DNA of 64,000 nt from Capsicum annuum (lineage: Eukaryota; Streptophyta; Magnoliopsida; Solanales; Solanaceae): contig NC_061120.1 in the NCBI RefSeq assembly GCF_002878395.1, positions 112,504,993-112,568,992 on the forward strand. The letters run 5' to 3'. The notes under the pieces are model-generated. The model was given only the letters and a program-made list of their open reading frames with translations, did not search any database and was not told where the DNA came from. Numbering within the stretch: position 1 is the first letter of the stretch; each line of letters starts with the position of its first letter. A program made the translations under genes and the position numbers. Below, piece by piece: positions 41,678-54,079 of this stretch.

Positions 41678-44216
41678 TGTAATACCCCGTACTTTTTCCT
41701 AGCTCAATTTAGCTCTTAGAATGTAAAGGGTTAGATTTAGAAATAAATAACCTTTGATACATATAGAATTTTCCAGTTATAGACCATCCAGTGTGTAGAA
41801 AATTGAATTAGCCTTTCAATAATACCAATTTTGCCTCAATCTGATACTCAGTTGAGAAGTTATGGCATTTTTAGTAAAATAGTATGGCATTTTGACAGGC
41901 ACCGCATTGCGGTGAAGGATGATTTCACAATTGTCAAATTTTAATGGAGCACCGCGATTACATTGCATCATGGTAAAAGTCCAATTCCCACTTTTCCTTT
42001 TCCTAGTGAGATGACGTGATTTCATCATGTCTCGAAGATGGAAAAAATGGGACTCATCTCTTTTCCAGTAGCCCAACACGATAGCCCCACGTCGCATTGA
42101 TGGGAAAAATTGGGATCATCCCTTTTCCATTGAGCCACCGCGATAGTGGCGCATCGCGGTGGGTTGCAAAAGCGGGATTTTCTATTTTTTGAGTTAAATT
42201 TTAAAAGGGTAGTTTCGCCTTTTCCCAAGCCCCAAACCATGTAAAACACAAGATTAAGCTCATTCTAAGCATTCTATACCCATTATTCATTAATTCTCTC
42301 TCAAAGAAAACCTTAGAGCTCAAAACTTGCTCCCTAAGAAATCAAATTTCCTCTATTCTTCTTCTAAGATAACTCAAGATTAAGGATTCCCAATTCAAGA
42401 ACTTCAAGAATTCATCTTCAAAAGCTTAAATAGGAATTCAAGATCAAGCTTTTTATTTAATTTCATCAATTAAGGTTTGTGGGGTTTATGAACAGGGATA
42501 TTCTTTCATCCTTGTGCCCAAAACTAGTTTTAAATTACAAATTTACATGATTTTGTTTGAATATACATGAGTTTCAAACTAGGGTTCATACCCATTATTG
42601 TTATTTGCAAGATTATGAGATTTCAAGTGATTTAGAAGTTGAGTTGGATGTCTATTTTCATATTTTCATAAGTGTTGCAGTAAATTCTAGATTTTGAGTT
42701 GAATTATCAATATTTACATTATCAAGCATAAACATTATGATGTTTCAAGTCATTAGGCCCTAATTGGATATTGCTATTTTATGATTTATTGTGCTATAAA
42801 CACCCTATGAATAGATTATTTTCAAATTTTTGATAAAGATTTGATCTTTTGATCTCAGCTTAGATTATGAAGTCCACTTTACAATTTTAGATTATAGTTT
42901 AACTTAGCAATTATACACTTGGTTTTTCATAATAAACTATTATACTAGATTTTAAAGTGGATTTCCAACAGAATAAGCATACAAATTAAAGGGAGTAGTA
43001 TTTAGCACCGAGTTGGGTATGTTATCATATCCCAGAACTACGAGCTAATGTAGGTTTAGATTATCAGATTATTCTATTTCTATATGGATGACAGATACAG
43101 ATGTGATCACTTAGATTAAGTAATACTCCCTGGCAAGAGTATGACACCTATCCCCAACGTGAGGTTTCCCATAAGGGAACTAGATGTTGGACTCCATGAT
43201 AGCTCATATGGTTTATGTCAGTTAGAAGAACCTCTCTACAGAAAAGAGTAACCTAACAATAAAGGCTTTTAGAATGGTTTTTAAAAGTATTTCCCTAATA
43301 GTAAAAGTAAATAAATAGATTTTGAGTGAATTTTCCTATAGCCTATAGTAAAGAATAATAAAAAAGCTTTTAGAACTAAGTGTAAAGGCTCACAACTTTA
43401 TTCAGCTATTGTTTTACAAAAGATATTAGCTATGGGATTTCAGATTTCATATTACAGATATAGAAGTGAGTCCTTTCTACACTTAGACAACATGATTTAC
43501 TAACAGAACACTAGTACAACCTTTAGAACTAAATGTTATGACTCATTAGATTTATATAGTATGATTTACTACTCATGATTATGATTCTGAGCTCTTAGAT
43601 ATTCCATCTTATTTAAGTCATCTATATTTGGCATGCATTGTTTTACAAATTATGATAATGTTGAGACATTTCATTACTTATGCATTCACCCCCATATAAT
43701 CAGTACATTCTCAAAGTACTGATCCACATATATGTCTATGTGCTATATTGTCTCATAATGTAGATTCAGGTGCTTAGTTTCAGCAGTGTGAGTAATTTCG
43801 AGCATCTCTATCTATATCCCGACAGTTGGTAAGTCCTCATAGTTTGGGAACTTTGCCTTTAAATTTTTCAGCTTATTAGATTAGATGATTCAGTATTTTT
43901 ATACAGTTTAAGTCAGCTTGGGGATTGTCCCAGTGACTCTCTAGTTATTAGTAGTAGAGGCTTGTCAGACTACTAGATATGACTCAAATTATTTGTATTG
44001 ATTATTAAGACTATTGAGTCTAGAATTTTTTAGAGATTATATTCAGATATTCTCAGTTAGCTCAGATAGATTTCCACATTCTAGTTTTAATTTATATATA
44101 TATATTTCCTCTATTATGAGATTCAAACTTAGTAGAAGGAAGACAGGGTTAGGTTAAGGCTAATCTTAGTCTTGAGCATCATATGACGTCTTAGGACCCA
44201 TTTTTGGGGCATTAGA
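41678..44216 (+). repeat. Solo LTR inserted in gag
   Basis: 2,539 bases from tgtaataccccgta (41678) to ggggcattaga (44216; the last base pair would be CA in an intact LTR). It is flanked by ctcag (41673-41677) and cttag (44217-44221), a 5-bp duplication with one change. It contains short caccgcgat / gcatcgcggt motifs at 41895-42165. The gag frame of the host element continues on both sides, which proves insertion. No internal region, so this is a solo LTR left by recombination. Confidence 0.85.
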
Positions 44217-44221
44217 CTTAG

Positions 44222-44760
44222 CTCCTAAGGGAAGACACAATCCATAAAAGCATTAGAAAAGGCCTCCCATAAGGACAACTCCTCAACATCACCTCTATCC
44301 TTATCCCACTCTTTGTACCATTGGTACGAAATATCCTTGAGATAATAAGCTACAAAGTTTATCCCTTCTACATTCGTGACTTGCATAACCCAGAAGATTT
44401 TCTCTATTTCATCTAAGAAAGACTGAGCATCCTCCTCTACCTTTACTCCAGTAAAAGTAAGGGGATTCATTTTCATAAATTATCCAATCCTTTTAGCCTC
44501 AGTAGATAAAACATCAGATGTATCCCGCTCAGCCTGAGCAGCAACCAACTGGGCAATAACATAAATTGATTGGCAAAATTCCATATTAGTCACCTCACCT
44601 TGAGGAGGACTAGTAGCAATCGAGGGAATTCTTGAACAATTAGGGATAGGACCTGAGATCGAGTATGAACTCTAGATATAGGGTGTACCCCATCAACATC
44701 ATCCCCAGATGGGATAGAAGAATTTCCCTATATTCCAGATCGTTGAGGCATGATCTAAAA
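44222..44760 (-). pseudogene. Gag N-terminal part of the minus-strand Tekay-like element
   Basis: Clear frame 44476-44225: MNPLTFTGVKVEEDAQSFLD, then VAYYLKDISYQWYKEW and LWEAFSNAFMDCVFP, the conserved Tekay gag core. Upstream to a start near 44752 (MPQRSGI-like) the frame is broken. It is cut by the solo LTR exactly after FMDCVFP. Confidence 0.75.
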
Positions 44761-44955
44761 TCAAACAAACAAGGATTAGAGGAAGTTCCAAGACTTAGAC
44801 TCCAAGCTTGAAAATAAAATACTAAGAAAGTAAAACATTTCTGAATGCCTTGTACCCTTTCTCTTATGGGTGTGGCGCACTACAAATCACTAAAAGAAAC
44901 TCTACTGGACACAACTTTACAGATTGACCATGAATCTAATGCACTGACATAAAAT
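44761..44955 (-). other. 5' leader of the minus-strand Tekay-like element
   Basis: About 195 bases between gag and the LTR. No clear tRNA-Met primer site remains next to the LTR end. Confidence 0.4.
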
Positions 44956-46368
44956 TGACACGATCCAAACTAGGCCCTTGTCGTAATAGGCTTCCCAATT
45001 CTAACCAGGACTAGAAACCTTCCTGGTTACCCAACCTAACCGACCTACACATATCCTAAGTTAGATGAATTTCGAACATAGAACCATATAGCGTTATTGC
45101 ATAATCCAAGAATCTAGGATAGGTCTATATTTGTGACCACCCAAACGAGTCCAACCATCTGATACCCAAATAATAACTAATACAAACTAAACCATAATCA
45201 AAATCATAACCATATGAGTTCCATAATAATTATGTAATCCCAAAATAAAAGATGATAGAATAGTGAAAAATTTAGTCCTACGGTATCAACCCCAATACCA
45301 AGGCTGACACCAATATCGATCCCACCCATACCAACCCATAGTAGTTCCACAAAATCCTCTTTACAAAAGAATGCCCAAATTTGGTTGGGACATGCCCCTA
45401 ACTATAGCCAAAAATACTATCCATAAATAAACCAAAGTATGAAATAACATCCATGAAATGGAGCATTCCAGAAAGATGAAAGCTCACAACTTCATTCTAA
45501 TAGCTGATCCCGAAGTCGGATCGCTTAGCAGAAGGAGAAAATGCCTGAATCCTACATCGATAAGGATATAGCCACCCGAATATGGGTTAATGGGTGAACG
45601 TTAGCATGAACTTAAGATAAAGATAAAATAATGCCTTTTAACAAAACCAAGTAAACCATCCATATAAATACATAAAAATAAATATATATTCGTGCTGGGA
45701 AAGGAAACTGACATGCATTTAAAACCATTAACCTGGGTATGTGTAGTTTAATCATCCTTAACCACCCACCGGCTATATGGGTCCACTGTAACCCCCTGAA
45801 CGAGCCTCGATGCGTGTAGCCACATGAACCGAAGATACCATAAGAGTAAAAAATTCCCAAGTACCCTTCACCTTCCTTGATACATATGTAAAGTGTACTT
45901 AGAATATTCCTGTGTACCTCATAGTATCATATAAGGTCGCCAGGACCTACCCCTCATGTCGGCAAACATGAGTTTCTAGTGTTCATTATTAGACTCCTAA
46001 TTTCATTATTAGCTATCATACCCTGCCTTTAGTGCCCAATTAAAATCATTTCTAACCAACCAAACCATTGTTATTAACCGAGGCACATAGTGGTATCGAC
46101 ATACCGATTATAACTTGCAAGTATTATCCTTAGCCAAATCTTTTAGAGATCAAGGGATTCCTATGTACCCATAGATCGTATTATCCAATTAACTTGGAGG
46201 AGTCCCATGTACCCCACAAGTGTTCCATTATTATAATTACTTGGGGGATTCCATTATACCTTAGAAGAATGATTGTTAAACTCAAAACTATTCTATTTTG
46301 ACCATTCCAAACATTTAACCATTTAGGGTTTCATTACCAAGTTTAAACCATGCATAAGTTCCATTAAA
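44956..46368 (-). repeat. 5' LTR of the minus-strand Tekay-like element, truncated
   Basis: Direct repeat of 35934-37200, beginning tgacacgatcc at 44956. The homology stops at about 46368 (gcataagttccattaaa), so roughly 0.9 kb of the LTR start, including the motif block present in the 3' LTR, has been lost. Confidence 0.75.
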
Positions 46369-47152
46369 TGGATTCAGATGGATTCTTGGTTACGACATGA
46401 TAATTTGGTGATTTTATGGCTATTCAGTTGCTTTTTTTCCTTGATTGTACCCTCCAGGATTATGAAAGCGTGTGTTGGGTTATTTACTTTTTTTGCACTT
46501 ATTATCTTATAGGGGCCAATCTTTTAGTTATAGTTGTGTGATCTTTATGTTACTATCTCATATGCATTTATTTATTTATGTACAATTGTGTCAGAGCTTA
46601 TTTCCATATTTGCCCCTTTTTGCCTTGACTTAGCTTATTTTATCTTGGGTCTTATCATATTTATATCATGATTTTACTCAGTCAGCCAGTGATGCCTACT
46701 GAGTACCCGTGGTTTTAGTACTCATACTACACCTCTTTACCTTTTTGAGAAGATCTGAGTACTAGTTTTTGTTGCTGATTTAACACTCGTGTGGGGTTAA
46801 ATTTTATAGATTGGGTGAGCTCTTGGATTCAGAGTTACCCTTTTTCATTCCATATAGCTACATCCAGTTTTTCATCTTCGAGAGGGATTGTATTTCTATT
46901 TAGTACTCATAGTTTATTTGTAAAAGCTCTTGTACTGATATTATTGAGTGTTGGGATGGCTACCAATTTTCTATCTGTCTATTAGACCATTTTGACTGTA
47001 TTATTGCTATTTAAGTCTTTAAATATTAATTTACAACTTTTAGACCATTTTTCACCAAATTAGCCATTATATCTAGCTTCGATCTATAGTTCGATTTACC
47101 TACTAGTAGGATAGAGTAGGTACCATCATGACTTAAAAATTGGGTTTTAACA
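46369..47152 (+). repeat. Solo LTR inside gag, right part
   Basis: Resumes the LTR begun at 34794. It has the usual Tekay R/U5 wording (actgagtacccgtggttttagtactcat near 46700) and ends cttaaaaattgggttttaaca at 47152, followed by ccagc, the partner of ctagc before 34794. Joined length is about 1.9 kb. Confidence 0.6.
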
Positions 47153-48546
47153 CCAGCAATAACACCTATACTAGCTATTGAGGCTGTAGATCAGGGCAGA
47201 CTATGTGTGAGGGACTGGGCCAGGAGAGGATAAAATGGGTAGCACTTATCAGGGATGAAGCCCAGATAACCAGAGTAACTAGGAAAAAGGACCCCCTCCT
47301 CTCCCCCTTTATAGGGTTCTATGGATATAGCTAAGAAGGAGGACATGGTGATTTAGAAAATAAAGGTAGTGGTCTCTGAAAGTGGAGCTCCTATACAAAA
47401 TGGTGCATCCTAGGTACCTATAATTACAGGATTGATTCAATAAGTGTTGGGATATTTAGGTAGTTTAGCTAGCACCAATTTTACCTTGAATAGTTGGCAT
47501 TACCATCCCTAGCCTTATAGCATACAGCTGCCATAGCTCCCAAAATGGATGAGGGCATATAGATAGGGGTGTATCCCCAATAAGTACTTGGATCGGAGAT
47601 AACTGGTGATGAACATGGACTTTTCTATAAGTTCATGAAAATAAAAACCTTGGTATTTTAGGGTACAGAGTCTAAAAATGCTTTTGGTTCTTTTTGGATT
47701 GTCATTAATGCCTACATGAGATGTTCATTGTTAAAATATATGGTGTAGAGTTCGTTTCTTTTTAGTTGAAGGCCGAAGACATATAATAGTAAAGGTCATT
47801 CATTATGTGCAGGGCTACTTTACTTATAGTTACTTGGGCATAATTCCAGAAAGTTTTTCTTGAGAAGTATATTTCTAGTGATTATTGTGATAAGAAGAAG
47901 GATGAGTTCTTAAGGTTAGAGAAAGGTAACATGTTTGATATGGCCTATGAGTCCAAATTTCATGCCTTATCTTGATGTGCACTACAAATATCACTTCAGA
48001 GGAGGAGAAAATTAGGTACTTTGTTAAGGGTATAAATTCTAGGAATCAAATGGTTATTTTTTCTATGGTTGCATCTAGTAAATCCTTTCAAGATATAGTT
48101 GAGTTTGATAAGAAAGATAAGGCATTTGTGAAATAGGGATAATTGAAAATAAAAGAGAAGAAGGCCCGGTCCTCAAGCTAGTTCAGTGGTACTTTTTCAA
48201 AGGGTCATGGTTCTTCTCGTCCTTATAATTCAGCTATGCCTATTTCAATAGGGGCTATTCTAGGATCAACTGTCAACCTTTATAGACAGGCAGTTATACT
48301 CATTTATCCTTTTCATATTAGAGGCCTTCTTTAGGAATTAAGTGCCATGAGTGTGGAGGTTTGGCCCACATTAGAAAGTATTATCCTAATTTCTTGTCTG
48401 TAAGTCAGTTGACTCAGGAACCGACTTCTAGTGCTCTAGTTCCAGTAGGTTATAAAGGTGAATAAAATGGTATGAGTTTTCCATAAGGTGCATGTGATGA
48501 CTAGGTTGTAAAAAAGGGTGGAAACCCAGCCAACTGAGGTGGAGGA
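47153..48546 (+). pseudogene. Gag of the plus-strand Tekay-like element, continued
   Basis: The frame resumes with NTPILAIEAVDQGR, then many stops. Recognisable pieces are EEEKIRYFVKGINSRNQM near 48000-48055, and a zinc knuckle near 48332-48380 reading CHECGGLAHIRKYY, in which the last Cys is Tyr. It would form the particle; it is heavily decayed and older than the inserts that split it. It is cut at 48546 by the Athila LTR. Confidence 0.7.
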
Positions 48547-49665
48547 TGATGACTCTCAAACTACACCCTTGAAGTGTAAGCGATCGTCATCAGTAGTAAC
48601 CCAACCAAGGTTGGGGTCAAATCCATAAGGAGTGAAGACAAGGATTTCAATACTTAAGAGTGTTAGAAGTCAACTAGTATTTGACCCGTAATATGTGGTA
48701 AACAACCATGGAAGTAAAAATGGGGATTTTGTTTGAATGATTTTGAATTTAAAATTTCATTGTTTGAGAATACTATCTTGAAGCTAGAAATAATTAGAGA
48801 TTAATCAACTGTTGATAGGACTTGGGGTTATGCCTTCCTAGGTGTGGTTTATGCATAGGGATTTTATTATTTGTCCAAATTTATCTAGAATTCATGGGTA
48901 GGCTATATCTAGAGGAATTAGTATCAATTTGTCAATATAACACCAAATTTCACAAATGGGTTCTTTCAAACACCTCAAAATTGTAACAATTTTACCAATC
49001 TATGGCCTAAATTAACATATTTATGTCTAATAAATTCTATTAAATGAACTAATTCAAGTTATTGTTCACACTCATTCCTCACCCATATCCCTTTTGTCAA
49101 GTAGATATATATCCAAATTTCCATCAAATTGATCCATAGAAAGTAAAGAGAAGCAAAATTCAAGCTTTAATTTCAAAAAACTCTTAAATATAAATCACTA
49201 ATTTCTTTACTTCATAGTCACTCTAATGTGTTCTTCGCTCAAGAGTAGTACAATAATGTACAATAAGTGTGGAAATAAGCTGAAAACCCCCAATTTATCC
49301 CCAGATTCATGTTTGCCCGAATTTACAAAAATACCACTACACTCTTGATCTGCCTGAGCAGATCTAGAGCAAATCCAGAGTAGATCTAGAGTAGTTGAGG
49401 CACACCCTGGGTGACGATGGGTTTGTTTTGGCCATTTTGTCCACCTTCTCAAGTGGGTGGCTCCCCGACACATCTATGTGATCTTTAGGGCTCTTTTTCT
49501 TTCATATTTGACCTTCTATTGACTTGAATGGCTTGCTCATTTTCAATTTTAACCTTTACCTGTGCAAATGAGCATTATACATGAGATTAACACCAAATCA
49601 ATGGAAAATAATGATAATTTAAGCTTAAAAGGGTGCTAACAAATTGTCAAATTAACGACTTATCA
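48547..49665 (-). repeat. 3' LTR of a minus-strand Athila-type element
   Basis: Bounded by tgatgac (48547) and cttatca (49665), so TGATA at the start on the minus strand. It contains gttggggtcaaatccataagg (48611-48631), the Athila U5 signature also seen at 10985 and 58190. Just to its right is a minus-strand polypurine tract. Short gcctgagcagatctagag motif copies lie at 49350-49400. Confidence 0.65.
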
Positions 49666-49680
49666 ACCCCCCTTACTTGA
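49666..49680 (-). other. Polypurine tract next to the Athila 3' LTR
   Basis: Minus-strand TCAAGTAAGGGGGGT immediately before the LTR start TGATAAG. It primes plus-strand DNA synthesis and confirms the orientation. Confidence 0.7.
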
Positions 49681-52600
49681 ACTATAGCTTTTCCTCAAGC
49701 ACCCATGAATAGTCGAATGAGACAGGATATTTACGACTCAAGACCACCCAAACTAAAGTTATACTTAAGATATAGGCTAACAAAGCTCTAAAAAGACTTC
49801 TCAAACATGTCATGGAAATAGGTAAACCAATATTTTTCAATAAGAACATATCTATGAAGCAACAATGCAAGTTTGTATCAAATGAACCTCTTAAATCAAC
49901 AAAGCATCTCAAAAAGTGATACAAAATTTTCAAAGATCATCTTATTCTTCACAATGTAACTTACCTCGCTCATTAACCCAAATTGGGAGTAAGATTTCAC
50001 CCTCTACCCCAATGTATCGATGTTGCTCACATGCATGAATTAGCTCAACACAAACAATACATTTAAATTCTTAAAGAAGCTCAAATAATGAAAGAATTCA
50101 CACTCACTCTCTTAAATAAATTCAAGTATAATAAGTGGAACCATAGGCTTACCTTTGTATTTTTCACCACTAATGTAGACTTACCTAGCTTTGAATCACC
50201 AAGGTCTTGCGGTTCTAGATGAAGGTTTAAGGTGCGGGAAGGAAAATATGGATCAGATGACTAAAATAACTCCTTCAACGCAATCGCTCATCCCCTTCTA
50301 CCCTAAATTTTTCAAATTATCCAAATTATTAACCTTTAAATGATTCCTTTGTTTACGTTACCTTTAGCTTAGAATTTACCTAACAAACCCAACCCACCAT
50401 TTTCTTTCTTCATTTCTCTGACTTTTTCAAGAAATTTTCTAACTTTAAGCTCTTTTTATCCCCTCGGTTGTCTAATTTCTCTTCAAGTTCTATGGGCTAG
50501 GCTATTCAACTTTATCATCAAGCCTATATTTTTTTAATTAAGCATATGATTTGACAATCTTACATACACCTCTATTGGCTCATCTTAGCATATCATATTC
50601 TGTTCCCAAACTTTAAGTTAAAACAACCTTTGCATTATTCTCCCAAATACATAACCCCCCAAACTTAGGTTTTTGCCTATATTTTATTATTTAGGATCAT
50701 GTGATGCATCAAAGGAGGTTAAGTGCCAAAAGGAAGATTTTCAAAAGGTTTTAGGTGTTTTAGCATGGTTATCATTACAAGAAGAAACAAAAATGGGCAA
50801 AACACTAAAAGAGGTTAACTAAGGAACAATGTTAAGGTGGGAATTTGGCTTTGTGACGAGTCAAAAATGGCCTAGGGTCATCCTCCAAATCAGGATTACT
50901 AGGATTTCACTTTGAATACACTTGGGGCAAGATCTAGACTACACGTATGTACAAGAATTATTAAAAATCTCACTACACAAGGTATCGTACTCATAAAGTA
51001 AAAGATTAGTCTCCCAACCAATTTGAGGAATTTGAGCTTAGTATATAACTCCAAGTCAAAGACTCATCCTTGTAAGGAGAGAGCCAAAAATTGAATTTAG
51101 TGGTTTCACTCAAGAGAAAGCTCATAAACATCCTTGCCTTTTTTTCAAAAAGAAAACTATGTTATTTTAACATCATTTAATTCTTTCCCAATGACATTTT
51201 TTAAAGATTATTCAAAATTTTGCCTATTCCGAATCAACTCAAAATACAAGATACTTCACCTAAGGATGTCGCCTTATCATCCATAATGGGTGAACTATCA
51301 CTCAGTTCGACAAAAAAACTAAACTAAAATAAAAACAAAAGATCAAAAGAAAGAGAAAATAAAATTTTGCTCCTTAGGAAAGAATTGAGTTTTGAAGAAA
51401 ACCCTTGGATTTATTGGACAAGTATGTACAAAAGGTAACAAGAGCAATGCGTAAAAAATTGGATACCACATTAATATTAAGTTCATGGAATAAGCCGAAA
51501 AATGGCACCATTCGACATTATTATAAATTTTACCTAATAAGGGCCAACCCAAATCCATTTCTATAATGAGGAACTTTCCCCGCGAGGGATAAAGTAAATA
51601 AGCATCAAAGTGCAAGCCCAAAAAGGACTAAAGTAAATAAACAACACAAATATAAAATGTAAATAGACATCAAAATGATAAATGTAAAAATTGAGTATGA
51701 GTATATCTATACAATCAATCACACCAATTCCATCAAATGAAACAATTGGTATACACCATCAAATGAATAATAAGAATTCCCCACTATGACACCCCCCCTC
51801 CCCACTAAAAATCATTGTATTGTTCCTTATGCAAAAATAGAAAGGGGGTAAAGGAAGGTAAATACTCTCTGTGGCACACTAGGTGCTCAGGTCCATGTCA
51901 GTGGGTGGTCATACTATCTCAAGAAGAGCCTCATCATACTGGGCTCCTCTAAGTGGGTTTGCTACAAAAGGCAACTCATCTTGGTTTGCACTTTTGAACT
52001 ATGTTGGATTACTTTAGAGGTTGGTTCTTTGCCCTTTTTGGTTGTATCTTGTGCCTTGTCCTTATATATATCGGTGCCCTTCTTAACATCACATGGTAAA
52101 TTCATCCTTGGAGACATACTATGAAATTGAAAAGACCAAAATCAAAGAAAAAGAAAAAGGTAAAACATGTTATTAGGTTTTTCATATATTAAGAAGGAAA
52201 ATAAAGTTAAATAAAAATTAAGGTGGATGCAAGGTAATATGATCAGTCCAACACATGGGACAATTTTATCACAACATGCCACCATTGCGACTCTACATTG
52301 CCACACTATCTTCATATTTTATCAATTTATCTCATCGAACATCCATGGCACCAATGGAAACAAAAATGACCTTATACCTTTAAGAATCATGTCACTTAAT
52401 CTATCATATGGCAAGGTAAGTATTCATGTCTTTTGAGTTACTTTAACTTCACCCTTGAATGTTATGACAAGCACATCTACTGACCAAACCATAGAAGCAA
52501 TATTTATCAACAACATCAACGAAAAACCATCAGTTTTTGACCATTAAGAAGCAATTGGACTCATATTTATGCTTTAAGAATAAATACATTAACCATTAGT

Positions 52601-53691
52601 AATATTCAAGACATCCCTCTCTCATTGACATTTTAACAAAAATATAGAGTGCATGAAAGGTAAGAGCTTCAAAAATAGAATAAAAACACATGTGAGCAAG
52701 ACCAATTCATTGAGCTATCACCAAGCACACCATTGGTACTCATATTAACCCAAATAGATCACCTACCTATCAATTTAGCAACAAAACTTCAAGTGGGTAT
52801 TTAATCAAACACATGGTGCACTAGTTTAAAGAAGCAAGAATTTCCATATAAGCATGTAAAACAAGTCACACATTCCAAACTTTTCACTCCAACAATCACA
52901 ATTTACTAAAAGGAGCTAAACTAAATCAAATTCATAACAAAAGTACCATGGGATATAAAGCACCATTTTCAATCTAAAGGGAATTCAACGAGAATATTAC
53001 AAAAGATCATATATTTTAAGCTTACTTAAGAGAGAAAAAAGATGAAATAATGCCTAATGCAATAAGTCAGGTTTTCATCCTTGAGATAAGAAATTAAGAG
53101 GTTTGAAATTAGGTTGAAGGAATTTATGAGTGTGACAAAAGAAAGAAAAACAAAATTTTACATTGTAGAGTATAACAATTTTTTTAGCTCACTCAATGGA
53201 TCATTTTCATGTAAGTTGCGAGTAACCCACGGCTAGACTACTCACGAATAGTATACTTTATGGATTTGGCACAAAATCAGCCCAGCTGCGTACAATATGC
53301 ACTGGACCTGTGCCTGGACTGCTCAAGCATGTCCAGCGTAAGTCTAGGCAGTGAAAGCCATTTGCGTTCAGGTTGTGCCTAGTCTACACTTGGACTACTC
53401 AAGCATGTCCAGCACACGTCCAAGCAGTATGCTTCAGTGATTTTGGCTCTCTTGTTTGCTAACCTATGTATGACCTGCGCCTATACTACTCAAATTGGCC
53501 AAGCACAGGTCTAAGTAGTGGGCATGCCATCAAGATTTTTGCTCTAAATTTTTGGGTTCGGGGCATAGTTTTGATCCTCTAAACCGACCTTCACATATCC
53601 TATTCCCATAATATTACCTGCAAATACCCAAAATAATTTAAAATTAGAATTAAAACACTACAAAATAAATAGAATAAACTTTAGGTTGCCT
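49681..53691 (-). other. Long non-coding 3' region of the minus-strand Athila-type element
   Basis: About 4 kb between the post-pol motif and the polypurine tract. No reading frame is credible. It contains a C-rich stretch (51788-51800) and a tandem repeat at 53215-53560. Long 3' regions are usual in Athila elements, where an envelope-like or antisense ORF may sit; none is readable here. Confidence 0.5.
53215..53560. repeat. ~110-base tandem repeat, three copies
   Basis: Each copy has gtgcctggactgctcaagca, then tgtccagc, then gtctaggcagt or a close variant; copies begin near 53305, 53385 and 53475. A shorter version of the theme occurs in this element's own LTR near 49350. Confidence 0.65.
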
Positions 53692-53726
53692 CCCAAGAAA
53701 TGCCTTAGTTATAGTCGTGGCATAAC
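53692..53726 (-). other. Conserved post-pol motif, copy 3
   Basis: Minus-strand GTTATGCCACGAC, then AAGGCATTTCTTGGGAGGCA, then ACC. The tail can fold as TTGGG/CCTAA around AGGCAA. It directly follows the pol end. Confidence 0.65.
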
Positions 53727-54079
53727 ATCATTGATCATCATTTTGTATCCTTGAATCGAAGTGACTCAACTTTAACCACTCCGAGTCCACCCATGTGGTA
53801 ATGCCTCAATCGTTGTTCATTCACCATGAACTTCTTATTCTCATGGTCTTCTAATTTAGTATTACCATTTGAATAGACATTCAAGACCATTATTATCCCA
53901 ACCACTTAGTTTTAAGCTTTCCCATAAAATGTTTCAACCTATAGGTGAATAGCAACACATTATCACCACTACGACATTCTTGGTTCAATGTCTTAACATC
54001 ATGCCACCTATTCCTTTTGGTTTTATTTGAACATCTCCCAGGAGTACTTCCTTTTGTGTCTGCTATGATCCATACAATA
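53727..54079 (-). pseudogene. C-terminus of the Athila-type pol
   Basis: Minus-strand reading includes LEDHENKKFMVNEQRLRHYH, the usual KFKVNGQRLKHY end of Athila pol, and GKLKTKWLG upstream. It is cut at 54080 by the LTR of the next element. The rest of the pol lies beyond the inserts, right of the window. Confidence 0.7.

Noticed and set aside
46791..46985. 64-codon open frame as a gene
   Set aside because: It falls in the R/U5 part of a Tekay-like LTR and has no counterpart known as protein.
49207..49473. 88-codon minus-strand frame as a gene
   Set aside because: Located wholly inside an Athila LTR, with sequence from the LTR motif cluster; no domain.
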